From NCBI RefSeq assembly GCF_026627505.1, contig NZ_JAPNLK010000014.1:61738-125737 (forward strand): 64,000 nt of DNA, read 5' to 3'. The first letter of the stretch is position 1. Every line of letters starts with the position of its first letter. The translations under genes were made by a program, and so were the position numbers. Below the pieces are notes generated by a model. It saw nothing but the letters and a program-made list of their open reading frames with translations, was not told where the DNA came from and searched no databases. Shown here in pieces: positions 34,622 through 42,617 of this stretch. Origin of the DNA: Streptomyces sp. H27-H5 (GTDB taxonomy: Bacteria > Actinomycetota > Actinomycetes > Streptomycetales > Streptomycetaceae).

Positions 34622-35203
34622 TCAGCCCCGGACGCCCCGCAGTGCCATGGCGACGGCGGCGTCCGTGATCACGACCGGGTCCTCCGCGGCGCCCAGCTCG
34701 ATGCGTCGGACGGCCGCGTCCACGACGCCCTGGAGCAGCATCGCCGCGAGGCGCGGTTCGGCGTGCCCGAGGCCCGCGAGCGCCTCGACGATCATCGCGA
34801 CCAGCCCGCCGTGCGCGGCGCGGATCTTCTCCCGCGCGCCGGCGTCCAGCTCGCTCGCCGAGATCGCGACGACCGCGCGGTGCCGCCGGTCTCCCACGAG
34901 CCCCAGCTGACTGCGGACGTAGGCCTCGATCTTGGCCTCCGGCGACTCGGCGGAGGCCATGGCCGCCTCGATCTCGGCGGCCCACACGGGGAAGTCCACC
35001 GCGCACAGCTCTTCGACGACGGCCGCGCGCGACCGGAAGTACTCGTAGACGGACGACCGGGCGAGACCGGTCCGCTCCGCCAGGGCGGGGAAGGTCAGCG
35101 CCTCCGTACCGCCTTCGGACAGCAGGGAACGCGCGGCGTCCAACAGGGCGCCGCGCTGCATCGACCGGTGCTCGGCCACGGAGGCCGCTCGAATCCTGGG
35201 CAC
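34622..35203 (-). CDS. TetR/AcrR family transcriptional regulator
   Basis: A 193-residue regulator. The N-terminal HTH is RGALLDAARSLLSEGGTEAL, then TFPALAERTGLARSSVYEYF. The C-terminal helical domain would bind an effector, and KIEAYVRSQLGLVGDRRHRA begins it. It is convergent with the M23 gene and follows whiG on the same strand by 37 bp. Target genes are not evident. Confidence 0.88.
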   Translation of the reverse strand: MPRIRAASVAEHRSMQRGALLDAARSLLSEGGTEALTFPALAERTGLARSSVYEYFRSRAAVVEELCAVDFPVWAAEIEAAMASAESPEAKIEAYVRSQLGLVGDRRHRAVVAISASELDAGAREKIRAAHGGLVAMIVEALAGLGHAEPRLAAMLLQGVVDAAVRRIELGAAEDPVVITDAAVAMALRGVRG

Positions 35204-35240
35204 ACGACCACTCTACGGACGTCCCGCAAGGGCCGGCCCG

Positions 35241-36077
35241 TCAGCGCCCCACATCCGCCAGCTTCGCCCGAAGCTGGAGGACCGACTTGGTGTGGATTTG
35301 ACTGACCCGGCTCTCGGTGACGCCCAGGACGTTGCCGATCTCCGCGAGCGTGAGTCCCTCGTAGTAGTAGAGGGTCACGACGGTCTTCTCCCTGTCCGGG
35401 AGGGTGTTGATGGCCCTGGCCAGCAGCCTGCGCAGTTCGCGGTCCTCGGCGACGGCGACCGGGTTGTCCGCGGCGTGGTCCTCCAGGGTGTCCATCAGGG
35501 AGAGTCGGTCGCCGCCCTCCCCGCCCACGTGGAGGAGTTCCTCCAGGGCGACCACGTTGGCGAGGGACAACTGACTGAAGACGGTGTGGAGTTCCTCGAC
35601 GGCGATGCCCATCTCGCCCGCGACCTCGTGTTCGGTCGGGGTGCGCCGCAGCTGGGCCTCCAGCGTGGCGTAGGCCCGCTCGACGGCCCGCGCCTTCTGC
35701 CGGACGGAACGCGGGATCCAGTCGAGGGCCCGGAGTTCGTCGATCATCGCGCCGCGGATGCGGGTGATGGCGTAGGTCTCGAACTTGATGGACCGTTCGA
35801 TGTCGAACTTCTCGATGGCGTCGATCAGTCCGAAGACGCCCGAGGAGACGAAGTCGGCCTGTTCCACATTGGGCGGGAGGCCGACGCTGACCCGGCCCGC
35901 GACGTACTTGACCAGCGGCGAGTAGTGCAGGATCAGCTGCTCCCGCAGCCGCTCGTCACCGGACTCCTTGTACGAGCGCCACAGCACCTCCAGGGACGAG
36001 GGCGCGGTGGACCGCACGCTGCCGCGGGCAGCGGGGGGCACCGCAGCGCGGTCAGACCCTGAGGTGTGCTGGGGCAT
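35241..36077 (-). CDS. whiG: Sporulation sigma factor WhiG
   Basis: A 278-residue FliA-type sigma factor. Region 2 has [40 protein letters not shown] and [20 protein letters not shown]. Region 4 has [20 protein letters not shown] followed by [20 protein letters not shown]. In Streptomyces WhiG starts the switch of aerial hyphae to spore chains and is held by an anti-sigma factor with c-di-GMP. Its presence strongly supports a sporulating actinomycete. A 209-bp region upstream separates it from dprA and probably holds its own promoter. Confidence 0.95.
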   Translation of the reverse strand: MPQHTSGSDRAAVPPAARGSVRSTAPSSLEVLWRSYKESGDERLREQLILHYSPLVKYVAGRVSVGLPPNVEQADFVSSGVFGLIDAIEKFDIERSIKFETYAITRIRGAMIDELRALDWIPRSVRQKARAVERAYATLEAQLRRTPTEHEVAGEMGIAVEELHTVFSQLSLANVVALEELLHVGGEGGDRLSLMDTLEDHAADNPVAVAEDRELRRLLARAINTLPDREKTVVTLYYYEGLTLAEIGNVLGVTESRVSQIHTKSVLQLRAKLADVGR

Positions 36078-36286
36078 GCTTCGCCTTTGCCGGAGCCGGA
36101 TTGGTGGGGAGCGTAGCGTGACGGAAGTGTCGCGGTGCGCGAAGAGTACGGGATCCCGCGCGGCCGTCGGGGCGCCCCGACCGGCACGGGCGGCTCCGGA
36201 CCGGCGCCTCGCGCACGGTCCCGACGACTGCCAACCGGAACACCGCGTCTCTCATCGGCTTCACTCTTTCACCGGAACGCCCCAGG

Positions 36287-37468
36287 TCAATGACCGCCTC
36301 GCCGGGTGGCGTCGGTTTGTGCGCCTCCTCTCGACCTCCGCATGGTCAACCGCCAGCCGTCGCCCTGCCGTTCGACGAACCCCAGAGAGTGAAGTTCGTA
36401 CAGTCTGCCGATGACTTCATCGGTGCCGGCGCCCGCGGCGACGGCGACCTCCTCCGCCGGCACGGGCCGATCCGCCGGCAGGGCTTCGAGCACCCGTGAG
36501 GCGCCCGGGTCCAGCAGGTCCCGGGCGAGCACGGGCCCGCGCCGCTCGGGGGCCAGTTCACCCATCCCTCCGACCAGCTCGATCACCTCGGCGGCGTCCG
36601 TGACGAGCACCGCCTCGCCGCGCAGCAGTTCGTGGACCCCCGCGGAGAGTCCGCTGGTGGCCGGGCCGGGGGTGCCCATGGTGAACCGGCCGAGCGCCTG
36701 GGCCCGCCGGGCGGTGACCAGTGAGCCGCTGCGGTGGGCCGCCTCGATGACGACCGTGCCCCGTGTGAGGGCGGCGATGACCCTGTTGCGCAGCACGAAC
36801 CTGCTCGGGGTGGGATGACTGCCGGGCGGCAGCTCCCCCAGGATCAGTCCTTGGCCGGCGATCCGGCCGAGGAGCCCGGCGTGCCCCTTGGGGTACGCCA
36901 CGTCCACCCCGCAGGCCAGCACCGCGGCCGTGGCCCCGCCCGAGGCGAGGGCTCCGCGATGGGCCGAGCCGTCGATGCCGTACGCCGCACCGGAGACGAC
37001 GACCCAGCCGCGCTCGGCGAGCCCGGCCGCCAGGGTCTGCGCCATGTGGGCCCCGTACGGGGTGCAGGCGCGGGCCCCGACCACGGCGACGGAGCGCAGC
37101 GCCCAGGTCCGCAGGTCCGGTCCGCCCCGCAGCCAGAGCCCCACGGGCCGCGCGTCGCCGAGGTCGTCCAGCTGGGTCGGCCACTGCGCCGAGCCCGGGC
37201 AGACGAACCGCACGCCCGCCGCGGCGGCGGTCTCCAGGTCCCGCAGGGGCTCGGCCAGGGCGGCCCGTCTGCGGTATCCGGCGAGCCGCTCGGGCCCCAC
37301 CCCGGCCGGCGCCGAGGTCCCCGGCTCGGGGTCGGTGAGGTGTCGCAGGAGTTCCACGGCGCCCAGCTCCCGGAGCAGGCGCCCGCCCTGCGCGTCCCCC
37401 GGTTCCAGGACCCGGGTCAGGGCGGCCCGCGCCACCGTCTCCGCCTGGGCTTCCGTCTCCCCGGTCAT
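36287..37468 (-). CDS. dprA: DNA processing protein DprA
   Basis: A 393-residue DprA/Smf protein. The Rossmann core has SVAVVGARACTPYGAHMAQT, VSGAAYGIDGSAHRGAL, ELPPGSHPTPSRFVLRNRVI and VIEAAHRSGSLVTARRA. The C-terminal winged helix (EVIGRLYELHSLGFVERQ) is present. DprA loads RecA on incoming single-stranded DNA. ATG at 37468 overlaps the yifB stop (ATGA), so the gene normally depends on yifB transcription and translation; the prophage in yifB cuts that link. Confidence 0.93.
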   Translation of the reverse strand: MTGETEAQAETVARAALTRVLEPGDAQGGRLLRELGAVELLRHLTDPEPGTSAPAGVGPERLAGYRRRAALAEPLRDLETAAAAGVRFVCPGSAQWPTQLDDLGDARPVGLWLRGGPDLRTWALRSVAVVGARACTPYGAHMAQTLAAGLAERGWVVVSGAAYGIDGSAHRGALASGGATAAVLACGVDVAYPKGHAGLLGRIAGQGLILGELPPGSHPTPSRFVLRNRVIAALTRGTVVIEAAHRSGSLVTARRAQALGRFTMGTPGPATSGLSAGVHELLRGEAVLVTDAAEVIELVGGMGELAPERRGPVLARDLLDPGASRVLEALPADRPVPAEEVAVAAGAGTDEVIGRLYELHSLGFVERQGDGWRLTMRRSRGGAQTDATRRGGH

Positions 37469-38859
37469 GACGCGACCCCCGCCGCCCCCATGATCCGCGT
37501 CGCCCCGCGCGCGATCCCGGTCCGCAGTTCCAGCGCGACGGCCACGTCCGCCGCCTCGGGGCGGTCCCGGCCCCGCAGGTCGGCGACGGTCCAGGCGACC
37601 CGGAGCACCCGGTCCAGCCCCCGCGCCGTCAACAGGCCGCGTTCCAGGTCCCGCTCGGCCTGCACGAGCGCGCCCGGCGCGGCCTGCCAGCGGGTGCGGA
37701 GCTGGTGACCGGGTACCTCGGAGTTGAGCCGCCAGGGGGTCTCGGCGAGCCGGGTGGCGGCGCGGTCCCGGGCCTCCTCCACCCGGGCGGCTACCACCGC
37801 GCTGGACTCGCCCCGGCCCGACCCCCCGAGGAGGTCGCGGCGGCTGACCGGTTCGACCTCGACCCGCAGGTCGACCCGGTCGAGCAACGGTCCGGAGAGC
37901 CTGGCCTGGTAGCGCCGGATCACCGAGGACGGGCATTCACAGCCGCCGCCCTGCACGGTGTGCCGCCCGCAGGGGCACGGGTTGGCGGCGAGCACCATCA
38001 GGAACCCGGCCGGCATCCTTACCACTCCGGCGGCCCTGGCGATGACCACGTGCCCCGCCTCCAGCGGCTGGCGCAGGGCGTCGAGCGCCTTGACCCCGAA
38101 CTCGGCGGCCTCGTCCAGGAAGAGCACTCCGCGGTGGGCCAGGGACACCGCCCCCGGCCTGGGCACCCCGGCCCCGCCGCCGACCAACGACTGCATGGTC
38201 GCGGAGTGGTGGGGCGCGCAGTACGGGGGCCTGGCGACGAGCGGTTCGCCGGGCGGGAGGATTCCCGCGACCGAGTGGACGGCCGTCACCTCCAGGGAGT
38301 CCTGTCGGGTGAGCGGCGGCAGGATCCAGGGCAGCCGCTCGGCGAGCATCGTCTTGCCCGCGCCCGGGGGTCCGCTGAGGAACAGGTGGTGTCCGCCGGA
38401 GGCCGCCACCTCCAGGGCCCGGCGGGCGGCGTGCTGTCCGGCGACGTCCGCCAGGTCGGGATGATCGGAGCCGTCCCCGCCGGCGCGGGAGATCCCGCTG
38501 CCGAGTCCGGCGCCCGGCACGAGCAGCCCGGCCAGCATGGGATCGGGCCGACCGGCCGGCTCCGGCTCCTCCTCGGGCACCTCCCCGTCGGTGAGCACGG
38601 CGATCAGTTGGCGCAGGCTGCCCACGCCGAGGACGGAGACGTCCGGGACGAGCATGGCCTCGGCCGCGCATTGTCGGGGCACCACCACCTGTCGGTAGCC
38701 GGCCTCGGCGGCGGCGAGCACGGCCGGGAGGATCCCGCGGACGGGGCGCACCCGGCCGTCGAGCCCCAGTTCCCCGATGAGGACGAGGTCGGCGATCACC
38801 TCCGGTTCGACCACCTCGGCGGCACCGAGCACGGCCGCCGCCACGGCGAGGTCGAAGGC
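37465..38859 (-). pseudogene. yifB: yifB/comM-like AAA+ ATPase, 5' end removed by prophage insertion
   Basis: The frame from FDLAVAAAVLGAAEVVEPEV to the stop at 37465 encodes about 464 residues of YifB (Mg-chelatase-like, ComM homologue). Walker A is LFLSGPPGAGKTMLAERLPW, Walker B is GVLFLDEAAEFGVKAL, and a C-terminal Mg_chelatase_C region follows. Family members are about 500-540 residues and begin with a Lon-like N domain. Here homology stops at Phe (38856-38854), and TGA-GCC precedes it, so an in-frame stop lies at 38860-38862. About 80-95 N-terminal residues are missing. An internal GTG at 38844 lacks a ribosome site. The missing half should lie at the far prophage end. Confidence 0.9.
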
Positions 38860-38862
38860 TCA
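38850..38862. other. Prophage-host junction (attachment site half) inside yifB
   Basis: Host-like codons for F-D-L-A-V end at about 38856 and phage sequence begins with AGGCTCACG. The exact core cannot be fixed without the other junction or an empty site. The last bases shared with a typical yifB are GAGGTCGAAG (minus strand CTTCGACCTC). Confidence 0.7.
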
Positions 38863-38891
38863 CGAAAGGCAGTTCTAGGTATGGAGAGTGG

Positions 38892-39155
38892 CTACACCTC
38901 GGGCCGAGACCGCGGTTCGTCGTCGAGCGGGTTATAGAGGACAGCCATTCCCACCCGCGTCGCGTGCGCCAGGTGGTCCGTCAGCTCCTTGGCGAGCTGC
39001 TCCGTCCCGTGGTCCGGGTGCAGAGCGAGGACGGTGCGGCCCCGCACCTGGACCGGGACCATCGCGTGGCCGTCGGGTACGAGGGGGGAGACGATCACCT
39101 CGGCCTCGACCGGGCGTGGGCGCGGACGCCCCAGGTTGCTGTCACTGTCAGCCAT
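38892..39155 (-). CDS. Hypothetical phage protein next to the attachment site
   Basis: An 87-residue protein, MADSDSNLGRPRPRPVEAEV at the N terminus, with VQVRGRTVLALHPDHGTEQL and AKELTDHLAHATRVGMAV further on. It is not recognised. It ends 30 bp from the junction with yifB and reads toward it. A gene in this place can be an excision or integration accessory, but nothing in the sequence shows that. The 189 bp between it and the next regulator has no gene that I can see. Confidence 0.55.
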   Translation of the reverse strand: MADSDSNLGRPRPRPVEAEVIVSPLVPDGHAMVPVQVRGRTVLALHPDHGTEQLAKELTDHLAHATRVGMAVLYNPLDDEPRSRPEV

Positions 39156-39344
39156 GCGACCCCCTTGGCGCTGCCTGCATCACAATCCGTGCGCGTGTTC
39201 GATCTCCAGCGCAGACGCAGGCTATCGGACTATCTCGCCCCCAGGCGGTCCGAGTAATGGTGCCGCATTGAACAGGTTCTGACTACACCGAGCACGCCAT
39301 GATCACGCTGAGTGGCATTGCTGGCCAGAGGTGCAGCTCGGGCC

Positions 39345-39752
39345 CTATTCCTGTCGGGCGATCGATTCGATGAGTCGATGGAGCTGCTCACGCTGAGTGG
39401 GCGTCAGAGCTTCTACTCCTTGAACCAGCGCGCGCGCCTCGCCGGACGCGGACCACTCCACGTCGATACCGAAGTACTCGGCGCCGGCCGCATCCTGCGC
39501 CCGCCCGAGCGGCACATCGAGGCCGACGGCGAGACCCCGGAGCATCGCGTAGTCGGGGATCTGAACGGGGAGGTCCGTCGCCAGGCGGTGAAGCCAGCTC
39601 GCCTTGATCGTCTGCTCCCCGGTCTCGGGGTCAATGCATCGCGCGGCGAGTCGCTCATAGCCCACGCCCAGCGCGGCCTTCCGCTCGCGCACGAGATCCC
39701 TGAGCTGGGTCCGCCCAGTGGGGGAACGATCTTGTGCAGCCATGAGGGTCAT
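39345..39752 (-). CDS. Helix-turn-helix regulator, likely lysogeny repressor
   Basis: A 135-residue protein. RTQLRDLVRERKAALGVGYE then RLAARC and IKASWLHRLATDLPVQIPDY form an XRE-like HTH seen in actinophage and Streptomyces regulators. The C-terminal part (ALVQGVEALTPTQREQLHRL) is a short helical tail. ATG at 39752 has CGGAG eight bases upstream; ATG at 39743 is the alternative. It faces the rightward regulator across 253 bp with palindromic operators, the layout of an immunity switch, and it points away from the early genes, as a repressor would. Confidence 0.7.
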   Translation of the reverse strand: MTLMAAQDRSPTGRTQLRDLVRERKAALGVGYERLAARCIDPETGEQTIKASWLHRLATDLPVQIPDYAMLRGLAVGLDVPLGRAQDAAGAEYFGIDVEWSASGEARALVQGVEALTPTQREQLHRLIESIARQE

Positions 39753-39854
39753 CTTGCCACTCCGAGTCTGGTCATGGGCCGTGGGGTGTCCATGCGACCA
39801 GTGAGGCGGTCCACCTATACCCCCATGTGGCGGGGGGTCTGCCACCCCACTCGC

Positions 39855-40000
39855 TGGACAGAGTGTCCATGCAGTGCAACGGCGCACGCTAGGGCGCAGA
39901 GCCGATGTTGGCCAAATCAACACTCACCATCCAAGTGCATGGACGAACCGTCCAAGCTATGCAATGCTTCATCCATCCAAGCAGTGCAACGAAACACTGC
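39855..40000. promoter_or_regulatory. Immunity-region operators (palindromes in a divergent promoter)
   Basis: Two perfect 15-bp inverted repeats of one type, TGGACAGAGTGTCCA (39855-39869) and TGGACGAACCGTCCA (39940-39954), have centres 85 bp apart. A different repeat, GCAGTG (39981-39986) with CACTGC (39995-40000), lies beside the rightward gene, and GCAGTGCAACG occurs at both 39871 and 39981. Half sites (GGTCCA, TGGACGG) flank them. These are probable binding sites for the two flanking regulators. Confidence 0.7.
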
Positions 40001-40005
40001 ACGAG

Positions 40006-40311
40006 ATGGACGGCCCCGTGACTGACCTCAACGCCATTCCGCTTTTCCGGCTCGTAGACCGGGACCTCCTGGCCAAGCTCATGAAGCGCACCGGCACCGG
40101 TGCCGCAATGAGTGTCCGGGAGCTCGCCGCCGAGGCCGGCGTCACGCGCAGCACCGTCGGCAATCTGCTCTCCGGTGGGCAGGTGTCCGTGTTCTATCCG
40201 ACGGCCTGTCAGATCGCCGATGCCATCGGCGTAGATGTCCTGATCCTGTTCACCCCTACGGGGCGCGCCACCCGGCACCCCGGCCGCAGCCGGCTGGAGG
40301 CGACGGTATGA
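40006..40311 (+). CDS. XRE-type HTH regulator (rightward, Cro-like position)
   Basis: A protein of about 101 residues (ATG 40006; GTG at 40018 is equally possible). The HTH is SVRELAAEAGVTRSTVGNLL followed by SGGQVSVFYPTACQIADAIG, a full XRE fold, and the C terminus is short and basic (RHPGRSRLEATV). It is the first rightward gene, divergent from the putative repressor, and overlaps the next gene in ATGA. By position it is a Cro-like or early activator/repressor protein. Confidence 0.8.
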   Translation: MDGPVTDLNAIPLFRLVDRDLLAKLMKRTGTGAAMSVRELAAEAGVTRSTVGNLLSGGQVSVFYPTACQIADAIGVDVLILFTPTGRATRHPGRSRLEATV

Positions 40312-40493
40312 CCGCCCCTTTCAGCCGAGCCGCCGCCAGGAACCGGCTGGGGCCAACCGCCGTCGAGGCGATCCGCGACCTCGTGGCCGCTGCCCCGCCG
40401 CTGACCGCCGAGCAGCGGCAGCAGATTCAGGCGGTGTTCGAGTCGGCTCGTCCGACGGCCCCCGTGTCGCCGGCCCTGCAGACCGCCGCCTGA
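40308..40493 (+). CDS. Small hypothetical phage protein
   Basis: A 61-residue protein (MTAPFSRAAARNRLGPTAVE start) with a predicted helix through LTAEQRQQIQAVFESARPT. Its ATG overlaps the stop of the XRE gene. The LTAEQRQQIQAV segment recalls the short helix seen at the end of the divergent repressor (LTPTQREQLHRL), which may be chance. Function unknown. Confidence 0.6.
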   Translation: MTAPFSRAAARNRLGPTAVEAIRDLVAAAPPLTAEQRQQIQAVFESARPTAPVSPALQTAA

Positions 40494-40576
40494 CCCACAT
40501 GCGTGAGGGCTGCTCCGACTTCCCGGCCTGAGCAGCCCCCCGGACGACCTCACTCAGCAGAGAAGAGAGGTACACC

Positions 40577-41029
40577 GTGAACCCCACCCTACCGACCATC
40601 CCGCCCGACGACGCGCCCGTGGTCAAGCTGCCGGCTGCCCTGCGTGTACAGGAGCTCGGCCACATCGCGGCCACCGTCGAGGAGACCGTCCGGACGGCGG
40701 CCTGGATCCTCCGGACCCGCGGGCACTGGCAGCACGGATCCGTGCCGGACGCCGCCGACCGCGAGATGTGTATCCCGCACGCCCTGCGCCCCATGTCCAT
40801 CACCGCCGCCATCAAATGCGCCACGACCGGGGACCCTCGCGACACCTGTGTCCTCGCGGACAACGTGATCGTCATCCTCGCGACGTCCCTGGGCGGTGCC
40901 CTCAGCCGCGGTGGGATCTTCGACTTGGAGGAGCACATCGACGCGTGGGGCGACATGCCCGCACGGTCGACCGACGACGCCGTCGAGCTGCTGGAGCGCC
41001 TGGCGGCCACGCTGGAGCGTGCCGCATGA
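40577..41029 (+). CDS. Hypothetical protein, DUF6197-like
   Basis: A 150-residue protein. TVEETVRTAAWILRTRGHWQHG, then CIPHALRPMSITAAIKCATT and AVELLERLAATLERAA, resembles the small DUF6197 proteins common in Streptomyces phages and genomes, whose role is unknown. GTG at 40577 has AGAGAGG upstream. It starts a run of genes joined by 4-base overlaps: the next ATG (41026) overlaps its stop. Confidence 0.7.
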   Translation: MNPTLPTIPPDDAPVVKLPAALRVQELGHIAATVEETVRTAAWILRTRGHWQHGSVPDAADREMCIPHALRPMSITAAIKCATTGDPRDTCVLADNVIVILATSLGGALSRGGIFDLEEHIDAWGDMPARSTDDAVELLERLAATLERAA

Positions 41030-41499
41030 GCGCCCGCCGCGCCGAATTCATCGCCGGCCTGCGAGCCTTCACGGACTGGCTGGAGAGCAACCCGCAGGTA
41101 CAGGCCCCGGCCTCCCAGAACATGCGGTTGCCTCTCCGCCGCAATGCCGACGTCGAGTCCTTCGCCCATCGCCACGGGCTGGAGGTCGCCTACGACGACG
41201 AAGGTAACGCGTCGACCGCCATGGCCTTCGGCCCGCTCACCTACCGGGCTTTCGGATACGTCGACTTCGACGCGCACTGCGCCGCTGCGGACGAGCGGCT
41301 GGCACGCGAGTGGGCGGCACAGAACGGCCTGCAGATCACCGAGCCGCCCGCCCGCGCCGGGCTGACCGAGGCCGAGCTGAGCGCCACTGCGGACGGCACG
41401 TACCGGTGTGTCTGCGGGCACTGGGACAACGTTCACGGCCCGCACTGCTACGCCGAGAGCTGCCGGTGCGGCAGCTTCGAGCACCGGAGCGCCCGATGA
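41026..41499 (+). CDS. Hypothetical phage protein with C-terminal Cys/His motif
   Basis: A 157-residue protein. The N-terminal half is helical (RRAEFIAGLRAFTDWLESNP), the middle has AFGYVDFDAHCAAADERLAR, and the C terminus holds YRCVCGHWDNVHGPHCYAES then CRCGSF, a dense Cys/His cluster likely to bind zinc. Its start overlaps the upstream stop and its stop overlaps the next start, so it is translationally coupled on both sides. No function is known to me. Confidence 0.7.
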   Translation: MSARRAEFIAGLRAFTDWLESNPQVQAPASQNMRLPLRRNADVESFAHRHGLEVAYDDEGNASTAMAFGPLTYRAFGYVDFDAHCAAADERLAREWAAQNGLQITEPPARAGLTEAELSATADGTYRCVCGHWDNVHGPHCYAESCRCGSFEHRSAR

Positions 41500-41837
41500 C
41501 GGGCGAGCTGGCTTTATGCGCGCTGGCCGTGATCTGGCTGGTCTTCCACGCCGTGGCCCACCTGGCGACTCGGCGGGTGGAGGCACTCGTGCCCCCGCCC
41601 CTGGTCGTCGAGGTCCCGCAGCACCCGAGCTACTCGGCCCACCCGGGAGCCGGCCGTCACCGCCGGGACGCCGGGGCGCCGGACGCCTGGCTCGCCTGCC
41701 ACGCCCTCGCCTGCGCCCACCTGACCCGGCCCCACACCCGCACCCCTGCCGGCCTCGTCTGCGACGAGTGCGGCACCACCACCCCGGGAGAACCCTTGAC
41801 CACCGTCGACGAGCCGAGACAGCCGGACATCGGATGA
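41496..41837 (+). CDS. Hypothetical protein, N-terminal membrane helix and Cys motif
   Basis: A 113-residue protein: a hydrophobic segment at residues 3-25 (GELALCALAVIWLVFHAVAH), a Pro-rich middle, and a C-terminal CHALACAHLTRPHTRT with LVCDECGTTT, which looks like a zinc ribbon. It is a probable membrane-tethered small protein. The start and stop are both in ATGA overlaps. Confidence 0.65.
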   Translation: MTGELALCALAVIWLVFHAVAHLATRRVEALVPPPLVVEVPQHPSYSAHPGAGRHRRDAGAPDAWLACHALACAHLTRPHTRTPAGLVCDECGTTTPGEPLTTVDEPRQPDIG

Positions 41838-41980
41838 GCACCGCGCTGCTCCTCCTGGTCATCTTCGCGAGCGGCGTGCTCGCCTGGCTCCTCGGTCTGG
41901 TCATCGTCCTGGCCCTCGCGGCCCGGGCGGTGGCCGCCGGGTGGCGGGCCGCGCGCCTGCGGGTCTCCCGCTCCTCGTGA
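41834..41980 (+). CDS. Small single-pass membrane protein
   Basis: A 48-residue protein, too short for most gene callers: STALLLLVIFASGVLAWLLG and LVIVLALAARAVAAGW form one long or two short membrane helices, then a basic tail RAARLRVSRSS. The ATG overlaps the upstream stop and its stop overlaps the next GTG. A small phage membrane protein of unknown role. Confidence 0.6.
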   Translation: MSTALLLLVIFASGVLAWLLGLVIVLALAARAVAAGWRAARLRVSRSS

Positions 41981-42189
41981 GCCGGCCCCGCGCCTGTGAG
42001 TCGCTGGCCGTACCGCACGGCCCGGGCCCCGCCCGGCTGTACCCGTGCGGCTGGCGCTGCTCCCTGCACACCCCGAACGCCATGGCCGGGCGCCCCGAGT
42101 CGCCGCCCGGCCCCGGCTGGCCCGCCGGCTCGTACCTGACCCGGCCAGCACCCACCGAAGTCCCCACATCGTCCCGCCCGCACCAGTGA
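41977..42189 (+). CDS. Small hypothetical protein with paired cysteines
   Basis: A 70-residue protein from GTG at 41977, overlapping the upstream stop in GTGA. It has CESLAVPHGPGPARLYPCGW and RCSLHTPNAMAGRP, then a Pro-rich tail. The C-x(n)-C-x3-C-x4-H arrangement is common to small Streptomyces proteins with an ACxH-type motif. Not identified. Confidence 0.55.
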   Translation: MSRPRACESLAVPHGPGPARLYPCGWRCSLHTPNAMAGRPESPPGPGWPAGSYLTRPAPTEVPTSSRPHQ

Positions 42190-42200
42190 CCGGAGGCACC

Positions 42201-42575
42201 ATGCCCTCTCCGACTCCCCTCGACGTCGCCCGCCGCGCCCTGTCGCCCGCCGGCCTCGGAAGTCGCCCCTCCCGCGCAGCCTTCGAGCAGGGCATCCGCA
42301 CCAGCGGCATGACCCCGCACACGCGGCTGGTCGCGCTCACGCTCTGCACGTTCGCCTCCCTCTCGGGCGACATTTCCCGCGACGACCAGCCCGGCCTGCA
42401 CGGCCTGGTCGCCTCCACCGGCCTGACGGCGGGCCAGGTCGCCGTGCAGATCCGAATCCTCGAAGAGCGCGGGTGGGTGGCCCGCCTCCACGGCACCGGC
42501 CACAAGTACGAGACGGCCGTGCTGCGCCTGGCCGTACCGCGGTACGCCACCGTCCCCAGGGTTCCCCGCAACTGA
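42201..42575 (+). CDS. Winged-helix DNA-binding protein
   Basis: A 124-residue protein. TPHTRLVALTLCTFASLSGD, then QPGLHGLVASTGLTAGQVAV and QIRILEERGWVARLHGTG, is a winged HTH of the kind found in phage and plasmid replication regions. ATG at 42201 has CGGAGG eight bases upstream. It sits directly before the replication-initiator-like gene and may help it or regulate it. Confidence 0.7.
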   Translation: MPSPTPLDVARRALSPAGLGSRPSRAAFEQGIRTSGMTPHTRLVALTLCTFASLSGDISRDDQPGLHGLVASTGLTAGQVAVQIRILEERGWVARLHGTGHKYETAVLRLAVPRYATVPRVPRN

Positions 42576-42617
42576 GCACCGCCGCCAACCCGTTCGACCT
42601 CGACCCGAGAGGCCACC

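Noticed and set aside
38850..38862. tRNA gene as attachment site
   Set aside because: No tRNA cloverleaf is present; the junction is in the yifB reading frame.
39345..40311. Toxin-antitoxin pair
   Set aside because: The two genes are divergent HTH regulators with operators between them. No toxin fold is visible and the layout is that of an immunity switch.
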